Position numbers and translations under genes: made by a program. Below are positions 34,609 through 43,318 of a DNA stretch of 64,000 bases, piece by piece. Source of the stretch: Hungatella sp. UBA5385. Its GTDB lineage: Bacteria > Bacillota > Clostridia > Lachnospirales > Lachnospiraceae. The stretch is from assembly GCA_002409995.1 (NCBI GenBank), contig DHOR01000028.1, positions 86,513-150,512 of the forward strand, read 5' to 3'. The notes under the pieces are model-generated. The model saw only the letters and a list, made by a program, of their open reading frames with translations. It was not told the origin of the DNA and searched no databases. Position 1 is the stretch's first letter, and every line of letters starts with the position of its first letter.

Positions 34609-36654
34609 ATGAGCGGAAAACATTTATTAGAGATAAAAGATATTGAGACCTGCTTTAAGACTGACGGGAAAATGGTCTGCGCAGTGGACGGAGTATCCAT
34701 GTATTTAAACCCAGGTGAGATTATCGGTATTGTTGGGGAGTCAGGAAGCGGTAAATCCGTAACCATGATGAGCATGCTGCAGCTGATTGCCTCTCCAGGT
34801 AAAATCACAGGGGGAGAGGTCTATCTGGAGGGTAACTCTAAAAATATGCTGGAATACGGTCCTCAAAGCGAAGAGATGAGGAAAATGCGAGGCGGAAAGG
34901 TCAGCATGATCTTTCAGGAGCCGATGACCTCTCTTAATCCTGTACTGACCATAGGATATCAGATTCGGGAAAATATTATGCTTCATCTTAAACTTTCCAA
35001 AGAGGAGGCAAAAGAGAGAACCATTCAGATGCTTAAAATGGTCAACATTCCGGATGCAGAGCAAAGGTATAACTACTATCCACAGCAGTTTTCAGGGGGA
35101 ATGAGACAGCGTATTATGATTGCTATGGCTATGTCCTCAGAGCCGGAGGTTCTGGTGGCTGATGAAGCAACCACTGCCCTTGATGTGACGACACAGGCAC
35201 AGCTATTGGAGATGATCAGGGATATTGCCAAGAAAACCAATACAGCAGTGATTATTGTCACTCATAATCTGGGAATTGTAGCCAGATTTGCAGAGCGGAT
35301 CTATGTGATGTATTCAGGCAGAGTGATGGAGAATGCAGAAGCTGGTGAATTGTTCGCTTCACCGGAGCATCCTTATACAAGGGCATTGTTAAGAGCTATC
35401 CCAAGGCTTGATGATCCTAAGGACAGAATCCTTATTCCTATTGACGGGCTTCCGCCTAATCCCGCCACAAGACCTGATTACTGTCCCTTTTATGACAGAT
35501 GTGAATACCGTATGGATCGATGTAAGGAATGTAAAAGACCGGAATTGAGGGAAGTATCGCCCAATCATTATGCCGCGTGTCTTCTGACTGAGGAGGAAAA
35601 GGCCGAGAAAGCGGCTGAAATCGCTTCTAAAACAATCAAGGAAGCACCACAGAAAACCATTGGAAGTGAATACTGCCTTGATGTGAAAAATGTGCGGAAG
35701 TATTTCCCGGTATACAAGGGAATCATGAAAAAGAAGGTGGGAGAGGTAAAGGCAATCGAGGAAATCACCTTTCATGCAAGAAAAGGAGAGACCCTTGGCA
35801 TTGTAGGAGAAAGCGGCTGCGGTAAAACTACGCTGGCACGCTGTATTATGAGAGTCTATAAGCCGGAGGAGGGAGAAATCCTTTTTAACGGCACAGATAT
35901 TGCCGGTTTTACCGATAAACAGCTGCAGCCTTACCGTCCTAAGATGTCCATGATATTTCAAGATCCATTTTCCTCACTGGACCCAAGACAGACGGCCGAA
36001 TCCATTGTTGGAGAGTCTTTAAAGCTTCACAAGCTTGTTAAGAACAAGGCGGAGTATGATTCCAGAGTAGAAGAATTGTTTCGGATTGTAGGTCTTGATC
36101 CTGCACTGAAAAACAGAGTGCCTCATGAGTTCTCAGGAGGGCAGCGGCAGAGAATCGGTATTGCAAGGGCATTGTCTTCCAATCCGGATATGATTATATG
36201 CGATGAACCTATTTCAGCCCTTGATGTGTCCATTCAGGCACAGGTGATTAATCTTTTGGAGGATCTGCAGGCGAAGCTGGGGCTTACCTATCTGTTTATA
36301 GCCCATGATCTGGCAGTGGTGAAACATATCAGTGACAGAATACTGGTCATGTATCTGGGAAGAGTTGTGGAAATTGCAGAGTGTGATGAGTTATACAACA
36401 ACACCCTCCATCCTTATACAAAAGCTCTTCTTGCAGCAGTTCCTGTAGCTGATCCTGCAGTGGAGTCAAAAAGGGAGAGAGTTCCTATCCGGGGAGAGGT
36501 TCCAAGTTTGACCAATCGTCCTTCAGGCTGTCCTTTCCATGACAGATGTGACAGAGTCACAGAGAGATGCAAAAAAGAAGTACCTTTGTTAAAAGATGTT
36601 GGAAACGGTCATATGACCGCATGTTTTCTATATGACAATATACCGGAACAATGA
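34609..36654 (+). CDS. Fused DppD-DppF double ATPase of the oligopeptide-type ABC transporter
   Basis: 681 residues holding two complete ABC modules that are usually separate genes. Module 1 (about 1-330): Walker A GESGSGKS, signature FSGGMRQRIMIAMA, Walker B VLVADEATTALD. Module 2 (about 355-681): Walker A GESGCGKTT, signature FSGGQRQRIGIARA, Walker B MIICDEPISALD. Each is followed by the oligopeptide-family C-terminal Cys cluster (CPFYDRCEYRMDRCKEC and CPFHDRCDRVTERC), which in some members binds an iron-sulfur cluster. It energises the two permeases encoded directly upstream. The fusion is complete in both halves, with no sign of decay. Confidence 0.95.
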   Translation: MSGKHLLEIKDIETCFKTDGKMVCAVDGVSMYLNPGEIIGIVGESGSGKSVTMMSMLQLIASPGKITGGEVYLEGNSKNMLEYGPQSEEMRKMRGGKVSMIFQEPMTSLNPVLTIGYQIRENIMLHLKLSKEEAKERTIQMLKMVNIPDAEQRYNYYPQQFSGGMRQRIMIAMAMSSEPEVLVADEATTALDVTTQAQLLEMIRDIAKKTNTAVIIVTHNLGIVARFAERIYVMYSGRVMENAEAGELFASPEHPYTRALLRAIPRLDDPKDRILIPIDGLPPNPATRPDYCPFYDRCEYRMDRCKECKRPELREVSPNHYAACLLTEEEKAEKAAEIASKTIKEAPQKTIGSEYCLDVKNVRKYFPVYKGIMKKKVGEVKAIEEITFHARKGETLGIVGESGCGKTTLARCIMRVYKPEEGEILFNGTDIAGFTDKQLQPYRPKMSMIFQDPFSSLDPRQTAESIVGESLKLHKLVKNKAEYDSRVEELFRIVGLDPALKNRVPHEFSGGQRQRIGIARALSSNPDMIICDEPISALDVSIQAQVINLLEDLQAKLGLTYLFIAHDLAVVKHISDRILVMYLGRVVEIAECDELYNNTLHPYTKALLAAVPVADPAVESKRERVPIRGEVPSLTNRPSGCPFHDRCDRVTERCKKEVPLLKDVGNGHMTACFLYDNIPEQ

Positions 36655-36715
36655 CATTGAGTATTTTACAAGTAAGGCAATTACGCCTTTCTATAGATAA
36701 GGAGGAAAATTAAAT

Positions 36716-38359
36716 ATGAGAAAAGCAGGAAAAGCGCTGGCATTTGTACTGGCTGTTGTAATGGCAGCAGGAACATTAACAGCATGCGGGGGCGGAGGAA
36801 AAACCTCTGAGGCACCTGCAACAACAGCAACATCAGCAGCGGAAAGCGGTGAGCAGAAAGAAACAGGAGCAGAGTCAAAAGCAGAGACAGAGGCAGCTGT
36901 TTCTGAAAAAGCAGGAGGAGGGAAGATTATTATAGCTACTGCAACATCTCCCAAAACGTTCTATATGCCTTCTTCTACTTCCACAGGTGACTATTTTACA
37001 GCACAGCCTGTCATGGAGCAGCTGGGAAGAGTCAATGGAGATGGTTCTATTTCTCCATGGCTTGCAGAAAGCTTTGAAACAGATGCAGACAATCTGAAGT
37101 TTGTCATCAAATTAAGAGATGGTGTGAATTTCCATGATGGCACAGTATGCGATGCAGATGCAGTTGTGTGGAATATTGAACAGTACATAGAAAATGGCAA
37201 AGCATCTGAGATCGGAAGCCCGAAAACAGTGACTGCTTTAGACAATCTCACTGTTGAGATTCAGTATGAGCAGTGGGCGAACAACTGGGATGATGTAATA
37301 GGGAGAATCTTTATCTGCTCTAAGGAAGCTTATGAGAAAAACGGAAAAGAGTGGTGCAGCATCAATGCAGTAGGAACAGGTCCTTTTAAGCTGGAATCCT
37401 ATATTGCAGATAATAAGGTATCTTATGTGAAGAATGAGGACTACAGACTGGAAGGACAGCCATATGTGGATGCACTGGAAATCGATATTATTTCTGATGT
37501 AAATACACGTGTCTCTGCCTTAATGAACAAAGAAATTGATATTGCCATGAAATTCGAGAATAACCAGATTATCCAGACAATTAAAGCAGCAGGCTTTGAA
37601 AACATTGGACAGAGAAGCGCCAACGTAGCAGATATTAAACATATTATCTGGAACAGCAAGAACACAGATCATCCAATGGGAGATTTAAAGGTTCGTCAGG
37701 CAATTATGCATGCCATTGACTGGGAAAATGTAGCGTTAACCTTATCAGGTGGTCTGGGAGAAGCAACACCTTTATTCTGCACAAAGGATTCCTGGGCTTA
37801 TAATCCGGAAGCAGAGTTTTATGAGTTTAATGTAGAGTTAGGAAAACAGATGCTGGCAGAGGCAGGATATCCGGACGGATTTACAACTAAGATCTATGCA
37901 ACCTCAGCCAATAACGATACAGCCACTGCATTTCAGGCATGTCTTGCTTTATTAAATATTAAGGCTGATGTGGAGATTATGGACAGCTCTGCACTGGCTG
38001 CAATTCAGAAGGAAGATGATATTGACGGATTTATTGCTAACAGAGGCGCCAGCCAGATGGATTACACAGCCAACTATATTCGTCTGTATTCTTCAGAAGG
38101 AATCAAGAACCACGGAATTATGTTAAGACCTGCAGAATTTGAAGAACCATTATTTGCAGCACGTTCCGCAAAAACTCTGGAAGAGAAGAAGGCAAACCTT
38201 CAGAAAGCATCAAAAGCTCTGGTTCAGGATTATGTAATGCTGACACCATTAAGCGTTGTTTATTATGAGTCATTTGCACAGCCTCAGGTAAAGGATGCAG
38301 GAATTTATGAAAGTACATTGGAGCAATGGACACCAGAGGCCATCTACATTGCCCAGTAA
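36716..38359 (+). CDS. Family 5 solute-binding lipoprotein (oligopeptide-type)
   Basis: 547 residues. The signal peptide ends in lipobox LTAC (Cys24), then an Ala/Thr/Glu-rich linker to about residue 62, then a three-domain SBP_bac_5 fold (SWLAESFETDADNLKFVIKLRDGVNFHDGTVCDADAVVWNIEQY is its central signature). It delivers ligand to the DppBC-like permeases. It follows the ATPase gene by 61 bases with AAGGAGG upstream. Family members bind peptides, nickel complexes or oligosaccharides; the ligand cannot be read from sequence, but the uronide genes on both sides make an oligouronide a fair guess. Confidence 0.92.
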   Translation: MRKAGKALAFVLAVVMAAGTLTACGGGGKTSEAPATTATSAAESGEQKETGAESKAETEAAVSEKAGGGKIIIATATSPKTFYMPSSTSTGDYFTAQPVMEQLGRVNGDGSISPWLAESFETDADNLKFVIKLRDGVNFHDGTVCDADAVVWNIEQYIENGKASEIGSPKTVTALDNLTVEIQYEQWANNWDDVIGRIFICSKEAYEKNGKEWCSINAVGTGPFKLESYIADNKVSYVKNEDYRLEGQPYVDALEIDIISDVNTRVSALMNKEIDIAMKFENNQIIQTIKAAGFENIGQRSANVADIKHIIWNSKNTDHPMGDLKVRQAIMHAIDWENVALTLSGGLGEATPLFCTKDSWAYNPEAEFYEFNVELGKQMLAEAGYPDGFTTKIYATSANNDTATAFQACLALLNIKADVEIMDSSALAAIQKEDDIDGFIANRGASQMDYTANYIRLYSSEGIKNHGIMLRPAEFEEPLFAARSAKTLEEKKANLQKASKALVQDYVMLTPLSVVYYESFAQPQVKDAGIYESTLEQWTPEAIYIAQ

Positions 38360-38369
38360 GGAGAAACAA

Positions 38370-39353
38370 ATGATAACAGAACCTAAAATCCGTATTCAGC
38401 AGCAGGTATTTTCTGATTATACAGATGATCAATTGCTGTTTTTAAAGCAAATGGGAATTCAGTATGTCTATGTGTTGTTTCGAGATCAACACACAGATTA
38501 TGATTCGGTCATGAGCTTTGTGGAGCGTTTAAGAAAATACCAGTTGATTCCTACAGATGCAGGAAACAGAACCATCTATAAGAATCCGGCAATCCATCTG
38601 GGACTGCCGGACAGGGATGAAGGAATTGAGCGTTTCAATAACTTTTCCAGAATCCTGGCAAAAGCAGGAATTCCCATTACCTATATGACGTGGGAACCCA
38701 ATGGAGTGCTGACAAGTAAATATGCAGTAGGAGAGCACACCAGAGATGCGGTTGCCAGAATCGTAGATGTGGATCAGCTAGCAAAAGAGCCTTACAGCCA
38801 TGGCAGATTATTTACGAAAGAAGAGATGTGGGAGAATTTTCAGTACTTCCTGGACAGAGCTCTGCCTGTATGTGAGGAGATCGGAATGAAGATTGCTCTT
38901 CATCCCAATGATCCGCCGGTTCAGTGTTTAAAAGGAATCAATAATCTGATTATTTCAGCAGAGGATTACAAAAAGGCATTTGCCATGGCAAAGGAAAGCC
39001 CTTATCTTGGGATGAAGCTTTGTGTAGGGTGCTGGCTGGAAGGAGGAGCGCAGTTTGGAAATATCCTTGAGGATATTAAATATTTTGTAGAGCATGACAA
39101 AGTGTTGTCTGTCCATTTCCGAAATGTATCAAGTTGTGTTCCCAAATTTGAAGAAACATTGATGGAAGACGGATATATGGATATGTATCAGGTTATGAAA
39201 CAGTTTGTTGCCTGTGGATATGAGGGTCCCATGAATGTGGATCATGTGCCGGAATTTGTTGCCTCCTGTGGAGGAAAGGATTCTGCAAATGCTTATTCCA
39301 CAGGATATATCAAAGCACTTTTAAACTGTGCAGTTGCTGAGTCAGGCAAGTAA
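38370..39353 (+). CDS. uxuA: UxuA-like mannonate dehydratase family protein
   Basis: 327 residues, TIM-barrel fold of the xylose-isomerase-like superfamily. GMKIALHPNDPPVQCLKGI, VLSVHFRNVSSCVPKFEE and NVDHVPEF are the metal-binding motifs conserved in mannonate dehydratase, which turns D-mannonate into 2-keto-3-deoxygluconate. It is shorter than E. coli UxuA (394) and the N-terminus is divergent, so a related dehydratase or isomerase cannot be excluded. ATG 38370 has AAGGAG six bases upstream; the frame extends to 38295 into the preceding gene but that start lacks a site. No uxaC, uxaB or kdgK is visible nearby. Confidence 0.75.
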   Translation: MITEPKIRIQQQVFSDYTDDQLLFLKQMGIQYVYVLFRDQHTDYDSVMSFVERLRKYQLIPTDAGNRTIYKNPAIHLGLPDRDEGIERFNNFSRILAKAGIPITYMTWEPNGVLTSKYAVGEHTRDAVARIVDVDQLAKEPYSHGRLFTKEEMWENFQYFLDRALPVCEEIGMKIALHPNDPPVQCLKGINNLIISAEDYKKAFAMAKESPYLGMKLCVGCWLEGGAQFGNILEDIKYFVEHDKVLSVHFRNVSSCVPKFEETLMEDGYMDMYQVMKQFVACGYEGPMNVDHVPEFVASCGGKDSANAYSTGYIKALLNCAVAESGK

Positions 39354-39363
39354 GGAGTGGAAG

Positions 39364-41376
39364 ATGTTTCAATTTACGCAGCAGGAAATAGAAAAATTAA
39401 GGAAACGGGCGGCAGTTACACCGGAGGTTCTTGATGAATTAGAAAAACTGACCAGTGATATACTTAATGAACCGGTACTTGTTCCCAAAACAGGAATTGC
39501 CAACTGGTATATGTATTATTTCTGCCCTGACTGCTCAGTGCCATTATCATTTAACCGCTATAACAGATACAGTCACAGCTGCCCCCATTGTAACAAGGTG
39601 TTTCATGGGGAACCTTATGACAGTGCATGGTGGAGAATTGTAAATGAGAATAATTATGCCGGGGCTTACCGCCTCGGCTTATTATATCTACTGACGCAGA
39701 AAAGGGATTATGCAGATAAGGGAATCGCTATTCTGTCTGCATATGCAGATTATTACAGGGGATATGAGGTACATGGTAATATTCCCTACAACGGTCCGGG
39801 GAAATTGGGCGCACAGACTCTGGATGATGCCAATTTTATCAGAAATATGGCCATGGCTTATGATCTTCTGGAACCGGCTATGAAGGTTAATGAAAAACAG
39901 CATATTAAAGAAGATTTATTCCTGCCGGCAGCGGAGTTTTTAATGCCTAAAAGGCTGAAACAGCAGCATAATCATGAGCTGATTATCAGTGCAGCAATCG
40001 GGATGATCGGACTGATTCTGGGGAGAGAGGATATGCTGCAGTTTGCTGTTTATGAAGAGTGTGGTCTTTTATATCAGCTGGAGCATGGAGTGAAGGACAG
40101 CGGATTGTGGTTTGAGGGAACCTTTGGGTATCATTTCTATGCTCTGGAGGGATTTTTCCAGTATGAAAGATTTGCTGTTCATACAAAACACAGTCATATC
40201 AATCATCCTCTATATAGTAAGATGTTGAAGGCGGCAGCTTCGTATGCACAGCCTGATTTTGATTTTCCATTGCTTAATGATACTTATAGAGGGCATGGTA
40301 CTTTAAAGGATAAGGCAGTGTTGTACGAATTTGCCTACAGGGAGACAGGGGATTCTCAGCTTTTACAGATTCTAAATCGTATCTATGAGGAAAAGGAGAG
40401 AGGCGGAATTGAGGTGTTTTTCTGGGGAGCAGAGAATCTGCCTGAGACTTTACCCTTGAAATTAAGGTCTATTCATCCTGAGGCGGGGAATTCAGGCTTA
40501 ACTGTTATTCGAGGGGATCATGAGAGATATCTGTTGTTTAAGCAGGACGAATTTGGCGGAGAACACGATCATTATGACAGGCTGGCAATCTCTTATCTGG
40601 CTTATGGAAGAAAAATAGCTGCAGATCATGGCACTACCGGTTATGGGGCAGAGCTTCATTATGGATATTATAAAAACAGTGGGACTCACAATACAGTGAC
40701 AATTGGTGAGAGTAATCAGCCGCCTGCTGCAGCTAAGCTTACCCGTTATGAAGAAATAGATGGAATTATATATGCAGAAGCTTCAGTGGACTGGAAGCAG
40801 GAATATAAAATGCCTCCTATTTTTACAATTCCTGATTGGGATCAACAGATATATGAAGGGGTTTCCATGACAAGGAAGATTGCATGGACAGACCGCTATT
40901 TTGCAGAGTGTTTTATTGTAGAAGGGGTATCCAATCAGTCCATTGACTGGGGACTCCATATTAATGGGGAGTTTGTAGGGTGCGATCGGGAGGTGAAGGA
41001 GCTGTGTGGTGCTCTTAGCCAGAAAAAACCACTTAAATATGTAAATGATGTAATATATATAGAAGGAAGTGGTTTAGAAGAACCTTTGATTGTATGCAGC
41101 CGGTTCAGGGTGGAGGAGGTGAATGTAAAGCTGTACAGCTATATGCCTGATGGTACCATATACATAGGAAATGCACCTGATAACCCCTCTGTTAAACAGG
41201 TATCTCAGATTGTGGAACGAAGGTATGGGGAGCGGGCAGTATTCCTTCATGTAATGGAGGTATGTACAGGAAAATCAGTGATTTCTGATGTGGAAATGGA
41301 AGTAACTCAGGATAATGCTGTTATTTGGATAAGAGAAGGGGAGAAGGTAAGAGAAGTAATATTTAGTTTGAAATGA
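39364..41376 (+). CDS. Heparinase II/III family polysaccharide lyase
   Basis: 670 residues without a signal peptide, so probably cytoplasmic and acting on imported oligosaccharides. An alpha-toroid N-terminal half (about 1-375; a CPDCS...CPHC metal-finger-like segment lies near residues 54-78) is followed by the beta-sheet heparinase II/III domain. The catalytic region reads GGEHDHYDRLAISYLAYGRKIAADHGTTGYG, like the exolytic uronide lyases (oligoalginate-lyase type), and NSGTHNTVTIGE is also typical. It would release unsaturated uronates from oligouronides. ATG 39364 follows AAGGAG by six bases; the frame continues to 39328 upstream. The Cys pairs are a notable insert. Confidence 0.82.
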   Translation: MFQFTQQEIEKLRKRAAVTPEVLDELEKLTSDILNEPVLVPKTGIANWYMYYFCPDCSVPLSFNRYNRYSHSCPHCNKVFHGEPYDSAWWRIVNENNYAGAYRLGLLYLLTQKRDYADKGIAILSAYADYYRGYEVHGNIPYNGPGKLGAQTLDDANFIRNMAMAYDLLEPAMKVNEKQHIKEDLFLPAAEFLMPKRLKQQHNHELIISAAIGMIGLILGREDMLQFAVYEECGLLYQLEHGVKDSGLWFEGTFGYHFYALEGFFQYERFAVHTKHSHINHPLYSKMLKAAASYAQPDFDFPLLNDTYRGHGTLKDKAVLYEFAYRETGDSQLLQILNRIYEEKERGGIEVFFWGAENLPETLPLKLRSIHPEAGNSGLTVIRGDHERYLLFKQDEFGGEHDHYDRLAISYLAYGRKIAADHGTTGYGAELHYGYYKNSGTHNTVTIGESNQPPAAAKLTRYEEIDGIIYAEASVDWKQEYKMPPIFTIPDWDQQIYEGVSMTRKIAWTDRYFAECFIVEGVSNQSIDWGLHINGEFVGCDREVKELCGALSQKKPLKYVNDVIYIEGSGLEEPLIVCSRFRVEEVNVKLYSYMPDGTIYIGNAPDNPSVKQVSQIVERRYGERAVFLHVMEVCTGKSVISDVEMEVTQDNAVIWIREGEKVREVIFSLK

Positions 41377-41472
41377 TTGTTGTATTGGTTTACATAATGC
41401 TTTCGAATTAAATAGCTTCCTTTGTGTATTATTACTGGGTAACAACAACCCTGAGACACGTTGATAATTGAA

Positions 41473-41501
41473 TAGACTTTACCCTTCCAACATGTTATAA
41501 T
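41473..41501 (+). promoter_or_regulatory. Promoter of the coiled-coil gene
   Basis: TAGACT (41473-41478), 17-base spacer ending in TGT, TATAAT (41496-41501): an extended -10 promoter 34 bases before the start codon. Confidence 0.75.
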
Positions 41502-41535
41502 TACTAACACATATTTATACAAAGGGGGTATGGTA

Positions 41536-42036
41536 ATGACCGACAATGAACTATTATTAAGTATGTCTGATTTATTAGACAAAAAACTGACACCAATAAA
41601 TGAGCGAATAACCAACATTGAAGTGAAAGTTAACAACATGGATCAGAAATTTGATAACATGGAACTGAAAGTTGATAACATGGAACTGAAAGTTGATAAC
41701 ATGGATCAGAAAGTTGATAACATGGATCAGAAAGTTAACAACATGGAACAGAAAGTTAACAACATTGAAGTGAAAGTTAACAACATGGAACTGAAGGTTA
41801 ACAACATGGAACTGAAAGTTAACAAAATTGAATTAACTACAAAAAAAGTTGAGTTAACACTTGAAAACGAAACCAATCGTAATATACAAATCATTGCGGA
41901 AGGTCATCTTAACTTATCACGTAAACTTGACGATGCCCTAAAGGTTGAGAACGAAAGAGAAATGCTTCTAATACGCCTTAACCGCCTTGAAAATGAAATG
42001 CGGTTAGTCAAGGAAAGATTAAACGAAATAGCATAA
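41536..42036 (+). CDS. Heptad-repeat coiled-coil protein, function unknown
   Basis: 166 residues. A short N-terminal head (MTDNELLLSMSDLLDKKLTPINERI) is followed by about ten near-identical heptads of the form K-V-(D/N)-N-M-(E/D)-(L/Q/V), then a degenerate coiled coil (LTTKKVELTLENETNRNIQ) and a charged helix to the end. It is predicted as one long amphipathic coiled coil with no signal or membrane segment; related repeat proteins occur in Clostridia, some near phage genes. ATG 41536 is favoured because AAAGGGGG ends eight bases upstream. The gene is more AT-rich than its neighbours, has its own promoter and terminator and lies beside a tRNA gene. Confidence 0.75.
   Translation: MTDNELLLSMSDLLDKKLTPINERITNIEVKVNNMDQKFDNMELKVDNMELKVDNMDQKVDNMDQKVNNMEQKVNNIEVKVNNMELKVNNMELKVNKIELTTKKVELTLENETNRNIQIIAEGHLNLSRKLDDALKVENEREMLLIRLNRLENEMRLVKERLNEIA
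41626..41835 (+). repeat. 21-bp tandem repeat (ten units) inside the coiled-coil gene
   Basis: Ten consecutive in-frame 21-base units, of the kind AAAGTTGATAACATGGATCA..., differ at a few positions; two variants (GATAAC and AACAAC) alternate in blocks. Copy number could change by slippage or recombination without breaking the frame. Confidence 0.95.
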
Positions 42037-42053
42037 TTGTACATATAACATAC

Positions 42054-42097
42054 AAAGAGTGTAAAGCCTATTGAATTATTAAGGCTCACACTCTTTT
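42054..42097 (+). terminator. Terminator of the coiled-coil gene
   Basis: AAAGAGTG pairs with CACTCTTT and AAGCCT with AGGCT(T), followed by a T-run. Confidence 0.85.
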
Positions 42098-42164
42098 TTA
42101 TTTGCTATATAAAAACCCCTTATGAAATAAGCGTTTTCTCGTACTAAAATAGGCAAAAAAAGAA

Positions 42165-42236
42165 TGCACCTGATAGGAATCGAACCTACGCACGCAGCTC
42201 CGGAGGCCACTGCTCTATCCACTGAGCTACAGATGC
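42165..42236 (-). tRNA. tRNA-Arg (anticodon CCG)
   Basis: The minus strand folds into a cloverleaf of 72 bases. The acceptor stem pairs GCATCTG with CAGGTGC (with G-U pairs) and has discriminator A. The D arm contains GCTCAGTGGATAGAGC. The anticodon loop is CTCCGGA, giving CCG at positions 34-36, and the T loop is TTCGATT. CCA is not encoded. It reads CGG codons. A T-rich stretch follows on the minus strand and may end transcription. Confidence 0.95.
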
Positions 42237-42347
42237 ATCTTTTTTATACTACTATAGTTTGGATAATTTTGCAAGACTATTTATTGATTTTTCAACGGTT
42301 GTTTGCTAGAATAAGACGGAGATTATATCTCCAGGAGGATTGCCTAC

Positions 42348-43196
42348 ATGAAGGACTTAGTGGAAAAATTAAAACATCATCTTACAGAAGAAGGAATGAA
42401 AGGGCTATTAAAGTTTCTGGTATTTCCGGTGATTGCTTTGGTACTTGTGCTTGTGATCGTAGTAGCAGACAAGCCTGAGAAGGACAGTTCCCAGCAGGTG
42501 GCTGCTTCAGAGGAGAGCCAGTCTGGCATTTCTGAGGAAACAATAGAAGAAGAGCCGGTGTGGGTTCTGGAAGAGGAAGCTGTTCCTGAGATTCACAGCC
42601 TATTAAATCTATATTTAAGATCAAGAAGAACCTGTGATATCAATGGTTTGGCAGAGGTATATGGGAATACTTATGATTCGGAGCAATTGCAGAATCAGAG
42701 GGCGGAGATGGAAGAGGATGTAAAGTTTTACCAGAGGTTTGAGGATTTGGTCTGTTATACAGTTCCCGGGCTTGCAGACGGGCAGTATGTGGTTTATGCC
42801 AGATACAACATCAAATTCCGACAGGCTGAAACACTGGCGCCAAGTCTTATGGTAGGGTATGTGAGGACTGCTGCAGATGGTACCGTTTATCTGGAGGCTG
42901 ATTTAAGCAGTGCTGAGAGAGAACTGATTGATAAAGTCAACGAATCTCCTGAGGTTCAGGCTATGGCAAAGGAAGTTAATGAATCCCTTCGTACAGCTTT
43001 GGAATCGGATACCAACTTGCTTTCTATGTATTATATGATGCTGGATATGGAAGTTGTAGAAAATCAGGAAGAAGATGGTGAGACTCAGGGAACTGTAATT
43101 ATCGGGCCTACAGAAGAAGCAGAACCATCAGAACCAACAGCTGAAGGAGAGTCTGGTTCAGAGGTTGAATCATCACAGGATGCAGAAACCCCATGA
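42348..43196 (+). CDS. Membrane-anchored protein of unknown function
   Basis: 282 residues. A short cytoplasmic N-terminus precedes one strong transmembrane segment (about 22-40, LKFLVFPVIALVLVLVIVVA). An acidic linker and an extracytoplasmic alpha/beta region (about 80-230, including YTVPGLADGQYVVYARYNIKF) follow, then a Glu/Ser/Pro-rich tail. No known domain was recognised; the extracellular region looks like a small ligand-binding or sensor fold. GGAGGA lies nine bases before ATG 42348. It is followed by queA, without obvious functional link. Confidence 0.7.
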   Translation: MKDLVEKLKHHLTEEGMKGLLKFLVFPVIALVLVLVIVVADKPEKDSSQQVAASEESQSGISEETIEEEPVWVLEEEAVPEIHSLLNLYLRSRRTCDINGLAEVYGNTYDSEQLQNQRAEMEEDVKFYQRFEDLVCYTVPGLADGQYVVYARYNIKFRQAETLAPSLMVGYVRTAADGTVYLEADLSSAERELIDKVNESPEVQAMAKEVNESLRTALESDTNLLSMYYMMLDMEVVENQEEDGETQGTVIIGPTEEAEPSEPTAEGESGSEVESSQDAETP

Positions 43197-43259
43197 GAAG
43201 CAGGAGAATCAAAAAATGCAGACAGAGACAACAAACAACTGAAATATACATAATATCAG

Positions 43260-43293
43260 ATGCTTCTCTGCGTAATGTAATGCAGAGAAGCAT
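43260..43293. terminator. Hairpin between the membrane protein gene and queA
   Basis: ATGCTTCTCTGC (43260-43271) pairs perfectly with GCAGAGAAGCAT (43282-43293). The following TTTCTATATA is a weak tail, so partial termination or an mRNA-stability element is possible. Confidence 0.55.
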
Positions 43294-43318
43294 TTCTATA
43301 TAAAAGGAGACTAACACA

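Noticed and set aside
30412..41376. Genomic island or integrated element
   Set aside because: No integrase, transposase, direct repeats or tRNA-derived ends were found at its borders, and codon use does not change clearly.
41626..41835. CRISPR-like array
   Set aside because: Units are contiguous 21-bp in-frame repeats with no unique spacers, inside a protein-coding gene.
42164..42478. 104-residue plus-strand frame starting over the tRNA
   Set aside because: It is antisense to tRNA-Arg and then overlaps the membrane-protein gene in another frame, a common false prediction.
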